Positions 1 to 11,820 of a stretch of 64,000 bases of DNA are shown piece after piece. Where the stretch lies: NCBI GenBank assembly GCA_033782935.1, contig JAWQEG010001314.1, forward strand, positions 1,116,001 to 1,180,000, given 5' to 3'. The notes under the pieces were generated by a model. It did no database searches. It was not told the DNA's origin and saw nothing but the letters and a program-made list of their open reading frames with translations. How positions within the stretch are numbered: the first letter of the stretch is position 1; each line of letters opens with the position of its first letter. The translations under genes and the position numbers were made by a program. This DNA comes from Petrolisthes cinctipes. Its lineage: Eukaryota; Arthropoda; Malacostraca; Decapoda; Porcellanidae.

Positions 1-529
1 CAGGCCCAAAACTTACTGAAAATCGATATTTTAGGTGCGCAAAAATCGATATGTACATGCATCTTCTGTACCCGTTTATATCTCAAATTCAGGCACAAAA
101 CACCCGAAAACTCGGTATTTTGGGGTCCCAAAAGCGATCTGTACATACCTACTCCCTGTTAGAGTATTTTCAAAATACAGGTCCAAAACATGCTGAAAAT
201 CGATATTTTAGGTGCCCAAAGTCAATATGTGTATGCATCTTCTGCACACGTTTATATCCCAAATTCAACCTCAAAACACCCGAAAATTCGATATTTTTTG
301 GTCCCAGAAGCGATCTGTACATGCCTACTCAGTGCTAGAATGTTTTCAAAATATAGGCTCAAAACATGCAAAAAATCGATATTTTAAGTTTCCAAAGTCG
401 ATATGTGCATGCATCTTCTGTACCCGTTTATATCTCAAATTCAGGCTCAAAACACCCAAAAATTCGATATTTTGGGGTCCAAGAAGTGATCTGTACATGC
501 CTACTTAGTGCTAGAATATTTTCAAAATA

Positions 530-676
530 TAGGCCCAAAACATGCTAAAAATCGATATTTTAGATGCCCAAAGTCGATATCTCAAATTGAGGCCCAAAAC
601 ACACGAAAATTCGATATTTAGGGGTCCCAGAATCGATCTGTACATGCCTACTCCGTGTTAGAGTATTTTCAGTATA
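530..676 (+). repeat. Reference short satellite monomer, 147-bp class (29-bp deletion in half A)
   Basis: The spacing from the start of this unit to the next is 147 bp. Compared with the full unit, the stretch after gtcgatat is missing: the tgcatgcat, cttctgtaccc and gtttatat blocks. This gives the diagnostic junction gtcgatatctcaaatt. The same junction recurs dozens of times throughout the array (for example 4238, 5748, 7046, 25438 and 33878), so the deletion happened once and was then spread. The length equals the DNA on a nucleosome core, which may be coincidence. Confidence 0.88.
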
Positions 677-2824
677 CAGGCCCAAAACATACTGAAAATC
701 GATCTTTTTGGTGCCCAAAAGTCGATATGTGGATGGATCTTCTGTACCCGTTTATATCTCAAATTCAGGCTCCAAACACCCGAAAATTCGATATTTTGGG
801 GTCCCAGAAGCGATCTGTACTTGCATACTCCGTGTTATAGTATTTTCAAAATACAGGCCCAGAACATTCTGAAAATCGATATTTTAGGTGCCCAAAGTCG
901 ATATATTAAATTCAGGCCCGAAACACCCGAAAATTTGGTATTTTCGGGTCTTAGAAGCGATCTGTACATTCCTACTCCTTGTCAGAATGTTTTCAAGATA
1001 CAGACCCAAAACATGCTCAAAATCGATATTTTAAGTGCCCAAAAGTCGATATGTGAATGCATTTTCTGTACCCGTTTATATCTCAAATTCAGGCTCAAAA
1101 CACCCGAAAATTCGATATTTTGGGGTCCCAGAAGTGAGCTGTACATGCCTACTTAGTGCTAGAATATTTTCAAAATATAGGAGCATATATGCTAAAAATC
1201 AATATTTTAGGTGCCCAAAATCATTATTTCAAATTCAGTCCTTAAACACCCGAAAATTCGATATTTTGGGGTCCTAGAAGCGATCTGTACATACCTACTC
1301 CGTGTTAGAGTATTTATAAAATACAGGCCCAAAACATACAGATAATCGATATTTTAGGTGCCCAAAAGTCGATATGTGCATGCATCTTCTGTACCCGTTT
1401 ATATCTCAAATTCAGGCTCCAAACACCCGAAAATTCGATATTTTGGGGTCCCAGAAGTGATCTGTACTTGCCTACTCCGTGTTAGAGTATTTTCAAAATA
1501 CAGGCCCAAAACATGCTAAAAATCGATATTTTAGGTGACCAAAGTCAATATGTGTATGCATCTTCTGCACCCGTTTATATCCCAAATTCAACCTCAAAAC
1601 ACCCGAAAATTCGAAAAAATTTTGGTTCCAGAAGCGATCTGTACTTGCCTACTCAGTGCTAGAATTTTTTCAAAATATAGGTTTAAAACATGCTAAAAAT
1701 CGATATTTTAAGTGTCCAAAGTCGATATGTGCATGCATCTTCTGTACCCGTTTATATCTCAAATTCAGGCTCAAGACACCCGAAAATTCGGTATTTTGGG
1801 GTCCCAGAAGCGATCTGTACATGCCTACTCAGTGCTAGATTGTTTTTAAAATATAGGCCCAAAACATGCGAAAATTCGATATTTTAGGTGCCCAAAGTCG
1901 ATATCTCAATTTCAGGCCCAAAACACCCGAAAATTCGATATTTTGGGGTCCCAGAAGCGAACTGTACATGCCTACTCCGTGTTAGAGTAATTTTCAAATT
2001 ACAAGCCTAAAACATACTGAAAATCGATCTTTTAGGTGCCCAAAAGTCGATATGTTCATGCATCTTCTGTACCCGTTTATATCTCAAATTCAGGCTCAAA
2101 ACAACCGAAAATTCGGTATTTTAGGGTCCCAGAAGCGATTTGTACACGCCTACTCAGTGCTAGAATGTTTTCAAAATGTAGGCTCAAAACATGCAAAAAA
2201 TCGATATTTTAAGTTTCCAAAGTCGATATGTGCATGCATCTTCTGTACCCGTTTATATCTCAAATTCAGGCTCAAAAAACCCAAAAAATCGATATTTTGG
2301 GATCCAAGAAGTGATCTGTACATGCCTACTTAGTGCTAGAATATTTTCAAAATATAGGCCCAAAACATGCTAAAAATTGATACTTTAGGTGCCCAAAGTC
2401 GATATTAAAATTGAGGCCCAAAACACACGAAAATTCGATATTTTGGGGTCCCAGAATCGATCTGTACATGCCTACTCCGTGTTAGAGTATTTTCAATATA
2501 CAGGCCCAAAACATACTGAAAATCGATCTTTTTGGTGCCCAAAAGTCGATATGTGGATGCATCTTCTGTACCCTTTTATATCTCAAATTCAGGCTCCAAA
2601 CACCCGAAAATTCGATGTTTTGTGATCCCAGAAGCGATCTGTACCTGCATACTCCGTGTTAGAGTATTTTCAAAATACAGGCCCAAAACATTCTGAAAAT
2701 CGATATTTTAGGTGCCCAAAGTTGATATATTAAATTTAGGCCCAAAACACCCGAAAATTCGATATTTTGGGGTCCCAGAAGCGAACTGTACATACCCACT
2801 CCGTGTTAGAGTATTTTCAAAATA

Positions 2825-2983
2825 CAAGCCAAAAACATACTGAAAATCGATCTTTTAGGTGCCCAAAAGTCGATATGTGCATGCATCTTCTGTACCCGTT
2901 TATATCTCAAATTCAGGGTCAAAACACCCGAAAATTCGATATTTTGGGGTCCCAGAAGCGATCTGTACATTCGTACTCAGATA
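2825..2983 (+). repeat. Reference satellite monomer, ~159-bp class (18-bp deletion in half B)
   Basis: The unit start spacing is 159 bp. The second-half block normally reading ctactccgtgttagag...aaaatacagg is shortened to ctactcagatacagg, a net loss of 18 bp. The same junction returns near 5165, 9156, 11360, 12167, 13646, 15139, 17150, 23361, 44781, 46469, 48480 and 51337. Units of this class are almost always followed by a unit with the taatatgtgtatgcatcttctgcac variant, so the two travel together as part of a higher-order block. Confidence 0.85.
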
Positions 2984-3837
2984 CAGGCCCAAAACATGCT
3001 GAAAATCGATATTTTTGGTGCCCAAAGTTAATATGTGTATGCATCTTCTGCACTCGTTTATATCTCAAATTCAGGCTCAAAACACCCGAAAATTCGATAT
3101 TTTTGGGTCCCAGAAGCGAGCTGTACATGAATACTCAGTGCTAGAATGTTTTCATAATATAGGCTCAAAACATGCTAAAAATCGATATTTTAAGTGTCCA
3201 AAGTCGATATGTGCATGCATCTTCTGTACCAGTTTATATCTCAAATTAATGCTCAAAACACCCGAAAATTCGGTATTTTTGGGTCCTAGAAGCGATCTGT
3301 ACATGCCTACTCCTAGTTAGAATGTTTACAAGATACAGACCCAAAACATGCTCAAAATCGATATTTTAGGTGCTCAAAAGTCGATATGTTCATGCATTTT
3401 CTGTACCCGTTTATATCTCAAATTCAGGATCAAAACACCCGAAAATTTGATATTTTGGGGTCCCAGAAGCAATCTGTACATGCCTACTCAGTGCTAGAAT
3501 CTTTTCAAAATATAGGCCCAAAAAATGTTAAAAATCGATATTTTATTTGCCCAAAGTCGATATATCAAATTCAGGCCCAAAACACCCTAAAATTCGGTAT
3601 TTTGGGGTCCCAGAAGCGATCTGTACATGCCTACTCCGTATTAGAGTATTTTCAATATACAGGCCCAAAACATACTGAAAATCGATCTTTTAGGTGCCCA
3701 AAAGTCGAAATGTGGATAATATCTTCTGTACCCGTTTATATCTCAAATTCAGGCTCCAAACACCCGAACATTCGATATTTTGGGGTCCCAGAAGCGATCT
3801 GTACTTGCCTACTCCGTGTTAGAGTATTTTCAAAATA

Positions 3838-4013
3838 CAGGCCCAAAACATGCTGAAAATCGATATTTTAGGTGCCCAAAGTCAATATGTGCATGCATTT
3901 TTTGTACCCGTTTATATCTCAAATTCTGGCTTAAAACACCCGAAAATTCGATATTTCGGGGTCCCAGAAGCGATCTGTACATGCCTACTCCGTGTTAGAG
4001 TATTTTCAAAATA
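3838..4013 (+). repeat. Reference full-length satellite monomer (176 bp)
   Basis: This is a representative complete unit, measured from one caggcccaaaacatgc to the next. First half: cagg, ccaaaaca, aaaatcgatatttt, aggtgcccaaa, gtc/catgcat and gtttatatctcaaatt. Second half, starting near the middle: the equivalent blocks caaaacaccc, gaaaattcgatatt, ggggtcccagaag, gatctgtacatgc and agagtattttcaaaata. The parallel order of blocks shows a dimer of two diverged ~88-bp repeats. A one-base A insertion (cccaaaag instead of cccaaag) gives the common 177-bp form. Confidence 0.9.
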
Positions 4014-5330
4014 CAGGCCCAAAACATGCAGAAAATCGATATTTTAGGTGCCCAAAGTCAATAAGTGCATGCATTTTTTGTACACGTTTATATCTCAAAT
4101 TCAGGCTTAAAACACCCGAAAATTCGATATTTCGGGGTCCCAGAAGCGATCTGTACATGCCTACTCAGTGCTAGAATGTTTTCAAAATATTGGTTCAAAA
4201 CATGCTAAAAATCGATATTTTAGGTGCCCAAAGTCGATATCTCAAATTCAGTCCTTAAACACCCGAAAATTCGATATTTTGGGGTCCTAGAAGCGATCTG
4301 TACATACCTACTCCGTGTTAGAGTATTTTTTAAAATACAGGCCTAAAACATACAGATAATCGATATTTTAGGTGCCCAAAAGTCGATATGTGCATGCATC
4401 TTCTGTACCCGTTTATATCTCAAATTCAGGCTCCAAACACCAGAAAATTCGATATTTTGGGGTCCCAGAAGTGATCTGTACTTGCATACTCCGTGTTAGA
4501 GTATTTTCAAAATACAGGCCCAAAACATGCTGAAAATCGATATTTTAGGTGACCAAAGTCAATATGTGTATGCATCTTCTACACCCGTTTAAATCCCAAA
4601 TTCAACCTCAAAACACCCGAAAATTCGATAATTTTTTGGTTCCAGAAGCGATCTGTACATGCCTACTCAGTGCTAGAATTTTTTCAAAATATAGGCTCAA
4701 AACATGCTAAAAATCGATATTTTAAGTGTCCAAAGTCGATATGTGCATGCATCTTCTGGACCCGTTTATATCTCAAATTCGGGATCAAAACACCCGAAAA
4801 TTCGATATTTTGGGGTCCCTGAAGTGATCTGTACATGCCTTCTCAGTGCTAGAATGTTTTCAAAATATAGGCTCAAAACATGCTAAAAATCGATATTTTA
4901 GGTGCCCAAAGTCGATATATAAAATTCAGGCCCAAAACACCTGAAAATTCGATATTTTGGGGTCCTAGATGCAAACTGTACATCCCTACTCCGTGTTAGA
5001 GTATTTTTAAAATACAGACCCATAACATACTGAAAATCGATTATTTAGGTGCCAAAAAGTCGATATGTGCATGCATCTTCTGTACCCGTTTATATCTTAA
5101 ATTCAGGCTCCAAACACCCGAAAATTCGATATTTTGGGGTCCCAGAAGCGATCTGTACATGCCTACTCAGATACAGGCCCAAAACATGCTGAAAATCGAT
5201 ATTTTAGGTGCCCTAAGTTAATATGTGTATGCATCTTCTGCACCCGTTTATATCTCAAATTCAGGCTTAAAACACCCGAAAATTCGATATTTCGGGGTCC
5301 CAGAAGCGATCTGTACATACCTACTCCGTG

Positions 5331-6330
5331 TTAGAGTATTTATAAAATACAGGCCCAAAACATACAGATAATCGATATTTTAGGTGCCCAAAAGTCGATA
5401 TGTGCATGCATCTTCTTTACCCGTTTATATCTCAAATTCAGGCTCCAAACACCCGAAAATTCTATATTTTTGGGTCCAAGAAGCGATCTGTACATGCCTA
5501 CTCCGTGTTAGAGTATTTTCAAAATACAGGCCCAAAACATGCAGAAAATCGATATTTTAGGTGCCCAAAGTCAATATGTGCATGCATTTTTTGTACCCGT
5601 TTATATATCAAATTCAGGCTTAAAACACCCGAAAATTCGATATTTCGGGGTCCCAGAAGCGATCTGTACATGCCTACTCAGTGCTAGAATGTTTTCAAAA
5701 TATAGGTTCAAAACATGCTAAAAATCGATATTTTAGGTGCCCAAAGTCGATATCTCAAATTCAGTCCTTAAACACCCGAAAATTCGATATTTTGGGGTCC
5801 TAGAAGCGATCTGTACATACCTACTCCTTGTTAGAGTATTTATAAAATACAGGCCCAAAACATACAGATAATCGATATTTTAGGTGCCCAAAAGTCGATA
5901 TGTGCATGCATCTTCTTTACCCGTTTATATCTCAAATTCAGGCTCCAAACACCCGAAAATTCTATATTTTTGGGTCCAAGAAGCGATCTGTACATGCCTA
6001 CTCCGTGTTAGAGTATTTTCAAAATACAGGCCCAAAACATGCAGAAAATCGATATTTTAGGTGCCCAAAGTCAATATGTGCATGCATTTTTTGTACCCGT
6101 TTATATCTCAAATTCAGGCTTAAAACACCCGAAAATTCAATATTTCGGGGTCCCAGAAGCGATCTGTACATGCCTACTCAGTGCTAGAATGTTTTCAAAA
6201 TATAGGTTCAAAACATGCTAAAAATCGATATTTTAGGTGCCCAAAGTCGATATCTCAAATTCAGTCCTTAAACACCCGAAAATTCGATATTTTGGGGTCC
6301 TAGAAGCGATCTGTACATACCTACAGGCCC
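5331..6330 (+). repeat. 500-bp higher-order trimer duplicated in tandem
   Basis: Bases about 5331-5830 and 5831-6330 are nearly identical at an exact 500-bp offset. They share rare variants such as atcttctttacccg, attctatatttttggg and gcattttttgtac. One difference is tatatatcaaa near 5607 against tatatctcaaa near 6107. The 500-bp block is a 177 + 176 + 147 bp trimer, so one unit of each main class moved together. The match points to a recent unequal crossover or amplification. Confidence 0.9.
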
Positions 6331-8819
6331 AAAACATACAGATACTCGATATTTTAGGTGCCCAAAAGTCGATATGTGCATGCATCTTCTGTACCCGTTT
6401 ATATCTCAAATTCAGGCTCCAAACACCAGAAAATTCGATATTTTGGGGTCCCAGAAGTGATCTGTACTTGCCTACTCCGTGTTAGAGTATTTTTAAAATA
6501 CAGGCCCAAAACATACTGAAAATCGATCTTTTAGGTGCCCAAAAGTCGATATGTGCATGCATTTTCTGTACCCGTTTATATCTTAAATTCAGGCTCAAAA
6601 CACCAGAAAATTCGGTATTTTGGGGTCCCAGAAGCGATCTGTACATGCCTACTCAGTGCTAGATTGTTTTTAAAATATAGCCCCAAAACATGCTAAAAAT
6701 CGATATTTTAGGTGCCAAAAGTCGATATCTCAAATTCAGGCCCAAAACACCCGAAAATTCGATTTTTTGGGGTCCCAGAAGCGAACTGTACATGCCTACT
6801 CCGTGTTAGAGTATTTTCAAATTACAGGCCCAAAACATACTGAAAATCGATCTTTTAGGTGCCCAAAAGTCGATATGTGCATGCATCTTCTGTACCCGTT
6901 TATATCTCAAATTCAGGATCAAAACACCCGAAAACTTGATATTTTGGGGTCCCAGAAGTAATCTGTACATGCCTACTTAGGGCTAGAATATTTTCGAAAT
7001 ATAGACCCAAAACATGCTAAAAATCGATATTTTAGGTGCCCAAAGTCGATATCTCAAATTCAGGCCCAAAACACCCGAAAATTCGATATTTTGGGGTCCC
7101 AGAAGCGATCTGTACATGCCTACTCCTAGTTAGAATGTTTTCAAGATACAGGCCCAAAACATACTGAAAATCTATCTTTTAGGTGCCCAAAAGTCGATAT
7201 GTGCATGCATCTTCTGTACCCGTTTATATCTCAAATTCAGGATCAAAACACCCGAAAATTTGATATTTTGGGGTCCCAGAAGCAATCTGTACATGCCTAC
7301 TCAGTGCTAGAGTATTTTCAAAATACAGGCCCAAAACATTCCGAAAATCGATATTTTAGGTGCCCAAAGTCGATATATCAAATTCAGGCCCGAAACACCC
7401 GAAAATTCGGTTTTTTTGGGTCTTAGAAGCGATCTGTACATTCCTACTTCTTGTTAGAATGTTTTCAAGATACAGATCCAAAACATGCTCAAAATCGATA
7501 TTTTAAGTGCCCAAAAGTCGATATGTGCATGCATCTTCAGTACCTGTTTATATCTCAAATTCAGGCTCAAAACACCCGAAAATTCTATATTTTTGGGTCC
7601 CAGAAGCGATCTGTACATGCCTACTCCGTGTTAGAGAATTTTCAAAATACAGGCCCAAAACATGCTGAAAATCGATATTTTAGGTGACCAAAGTCAATTT
7701 GTGTATGCATCTTCTGCACCCGTTTATATGCCAAATTCAACCTCAAAACACCCGAAAATTCGATATTTTTGGGTCCCAGAAGTGATCTGTACATGCCTAC
7801 TTAGTTCTAGAATATTTTCAAAATATAGGCCCAAAACATGCTAAAAATCGATAATTTAGGTGCCTAAAGTCGATATCTCAAATTCAGGCCCAAAACGCAC
7901 GAAAACCCGATATTTTGGGGTCCCAGAAGCGATCTGTACATGCCTACTCCGTATTAGAGTTTTTTCAATATACAGGCCCAAAACATACTGAAAATCGATC
8001 TTTAAGGTGCCCAAAAGTCAATGTGTGGATGCATCTTCTGTACCCGTTTATATCTCAAATTCAGGCTCCAAACACCCGAAAATTCGATATTTTGGGGTAC
8101 CAGAAGCGATCTGTACTTGCCTACTCCGTGTTAGAGTAATTTCAAAATACAGGTCCAAAACATGCTGAAAATCAATATTTTAGGTGACTAAAGTAGAGAT
8201 GTGAATGAATCTTCTGTACAAGTTTATATCTCAAATTCAGGCTCAAAACACATAAAATTTCGATATTTTGGGGTCCCAGAAGTGATCTGTACATGCCTAC
8301 TTAGTTCTAGAATATTTTCAAAACATAGGCCCAAAACATGCTAAAAATCGATATTTTAGGTGCCTAAAGTCGATATCTCAAATTCAGGCCCAAAACGCAC
8401 GAAAACCCGATATTTTAGGGTCCCAGAAGCGATCTGTACATGCCTACTCCGTGTTAGAGTATTTTCAATATACAGGCCCAAAACATACTGAAAATCGATC
8501 TTTAAGGTGCCCAAAAGTCGATATGTGGATTTATCTTCTGTACCCGTTTATATCTCAAATTCAGGCTCCAAACACCCGAAAATTCGATATTTTGGGGTCC
8601 CAGAAGCGATCTGTACTTGCCTACTCCATGTTAGAGTATTTTCAAAATACAGGCCCAAAACATGCTGAAAATCGATATTTTAGTTGACCAAAGTCAATAT
8701 GTGTATGCATCTTCCGTACCTGTTTATATCCCAAATTCAACCTCAAAACACCCGAAAATTCGATATTTTTCGGGTCCCAGAAGCGAACTGTACATGCCTA
8801 CTCAGTGCTAGAATGTTTT

Positions 8820-11800
8820 CAAAATATAGGCTCATAACATGCTAAAAATCGATATTTTAAGTGTCCAAAGTCGATATGTGCATGCATCTTCTGTACCCGT
8901 TTATATCTCAAATTCAGGATCAAAACACCAGAAAATTCGATATTTTGGGGTCCCAGAAGCGAACTGTACATGCCTAATCCGTGTTAGAGTATTTTTAAAA
9001 TACAGGCCCATATCATACTGAAAATCGATCTTTTAGGTGCCCAAAAGTCGATATGTGCATGCATCTTTTGTACCCGTTTATATCTCAAATTCAACCTCAA
9101 AACACCCGAAAATTTGATATTTTGGGGTCCCAGAAACGATCTGTACATGCATACTCAGATACAGGCCCAAAATATGCTGAAAATCGATATTTTAGGTGCC
9201 CAAAGTTAATATGTGTATGCATCTTCTGCACCCGTTTATATCGAAAATTCAACCTCAAAAAACCCGAACATTCGGTATTTTTGGGTCCTAGAAGCGATCT
9301 GTACATGCCTACTCTTAGTTAGAATGTTTTCAAGATACAGACCCAAAACATGCTCAAAATCGATATTTTAGGTGCCCAAAAGACGATATGTGAATGCATC
9401 TTCTGTACCCGTTTATATCTCAAATTCAGGATCAAAACACCCGAAAATTTGATATGTTGTGGTCCCTGAAGCGATCTGTACATGCCTACTCAGAGCTAGA
9501 ATATTTTCAAAATATATTCCCAAAACATGCTAAAAATCGATATTTTAGGTGCCCAAAGTCGATATCTCAAATTCAGGCCCAAAACACCCAAAAATTCGAT
9601 ATTTTGGGGTACCAGAAGCGATCTGTACATGCCTACTTCGTGTAAGAGTATTTTCAATATACAGGCCCAAAACATACTGAAAATCGATCTTTTAGGTGCC
9701 CAAAAGTCGATATGTTGATGTATCTTTTGTACCCGTTTATATCTCAAATTCTGGCTCCAAATACCCGAAAATTCGATATTTTTGGGGGCCCAGAAGCGAT
9801 CTGTACTTGCCTACTCCGTGTTAGAGTAAATTCAAAATACAGGCCCAAAACATGCTGAAAATGGATATTTTAGGTGACCAAAAGTCAATATGTGTATGCA
9901 TCTTCTGCACCCGTTTATATCTCAAATTCAGGCTCCAAACACCCGACAATTCGGTATTTTGGGGTCCCAGAAGCGATCTGTACATGCCTACTCAGAGACA
10001 GGCCCAAAACATACTGAAAATCGATATTTTAGGTGCACAAAGTCAATATGTGTATGCATCTTCTGCACCCGTTTATATCCCAAATTCAACCTCAAAACAC
10101 CCGAAAATTCGATATTTTTGGGTTCCAGAAGCGATCTGTACATGAATACTCAGTGCTAGAATGTTTTCAAAATATAGGCTCAAAACATGCTAAAAATCGT
10201 TATTTTAAGTGTCCAAAGTCGATATGTGCATGCATCTTCTGTACCCGATTATATCTCAAATTCAGGCTCAAAACACCCGAAAATTCGGTATTTTTGGGTC
10301 CTTAAAGCGATCTGTACATGCCTACTCCTAGTTAGAATGTTTTCAAGATTCAGACCCAAAACATGCTCAAAATCGATATTTTAGGTGACCAAAAGTCGAT
10401 ATGTGCATGCATCTTCTGTACAAGTTTATATCTCAAATTCAGGCTCAAAACACATAAAATTTCGATATTTTGGGGTCCCAGAAGTGAGCTGTACATGCTT
10501 ACTTAGTGCTAGAATATTTTTATAATATAGGCCCAAAACATGCTAAAAATCGATATTTTAGGTGCCCAAAGTCGATATCTCAAATTCAGGCCCGAAACAC
10601 CCGAAAATTCGATATTTTAGGGTCCCAGAAGCGATCTGTACATGCCTACTCCGTGTTAGAGTATTTTCAATATACAGGCCCAAAACATACTGAAAATCGA
10701 TCTTTTAGGTGCCCAAAAGTCGATATGTGGATGTATCTTCTGTACCCGTTTATATCTCAAATTCAGGCTCTTAACACCCGAACATTCGATATTTTGGGGT
10801 CCCAGAAGCGATCTGTACTTGCCTACTCCATGTTAGAGTATTTTCAAAATACAGGCCCAAAACATGCTGAAATTGATATTTTAGGTGACCAAAGTCAATA
10901 TGTGTATGCATCTTCCGTACCCGTTTATATCCCAAATTCAACCTCAAAACACCCGAAAATTCGATATTTTTTGGATCCCAAAAGCGAACTGTACATGCCT
11001 ACTCAGTGCTAGAATGTTTTCAAAATATAGGCTCAAAACATGCTAAAAATCGATATTTTAAGTGTCCAAAGTCGATATGTGCATGCATCTTCTGTACCCG
11101 TTTATATCTCAAATTCAGGATCAAAACACCCGAAAATTCGATATTTTGGGGTCCCAGAAGCGAACTGTACATGCCTAATCCGTGTTAGAGTATTTTTAAA
11201 ATACAGGCCCATATCATACTGAAAATCGATCTTTTATGTGCCCAAAAGTCGATATGTGCATGCATCTTTTGTACCCGTTTATATCTCAAATTCAACCTCA
11301 AAACACCCGAAAATTTGATATTTTGGGGTCCCAGAAACGATCTGTACATGCCTACTCAGATACAGGCCCAAAATATGCTGAAAATCGATATTTTAGGTGC
11401 CCAAAGTTAATATGTGTATGCATCTTCTGCACCCGTTTATATCCCAAATTCAACCTCAAAAAACCCGAACATTCGGTATTTTTGGGTCCTAGAAGCGATC
11501 TGTACATGCCTACTCTTAGTTAGAATGTTTTCAAGATACAGACCCAAAACATGCTCAAAATCGATATTTTAGGTGCCCAAAAGACGATATGTGAATGCAT
11601 CTTCTGTACCCGTTTATATCTCAAATTCAGGATCAAAACACCCGAAAATTTGATATGTTGTGGTCCCTGAAGCGATCTGTACATGCCTACTCAGAGCTAG
11701 AATATTTTCAAAATATATTCCCAAAACATGCTAAAAATCGATATTTTAGGTGCCCAAAGTCGATATCTCAAATTCAGGCCCAAAACACCCAAAAATTAGA

Positions 11801-11820
11801 TATTTTGGGGTCCCAGAAGT
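8820..11820 (+). repeat. 2201-bp-offset higher-order repeat pair
   Basis: Sequence from about 8820-9640 reappears at 11020-11840 at a constant 2201-bp offset. The shared rare variants include tttgatatgttgtggtccctgaag (near 9450 and 11651), aaaagacgatatgtgaatgc and cccatatcatactg. Related copies at about 12100-12660 and 14300-15000 share most of the same variants. This marks a local family of several unit types that expanded within the 9-15 kb part of the array. Confidence 0.8.
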
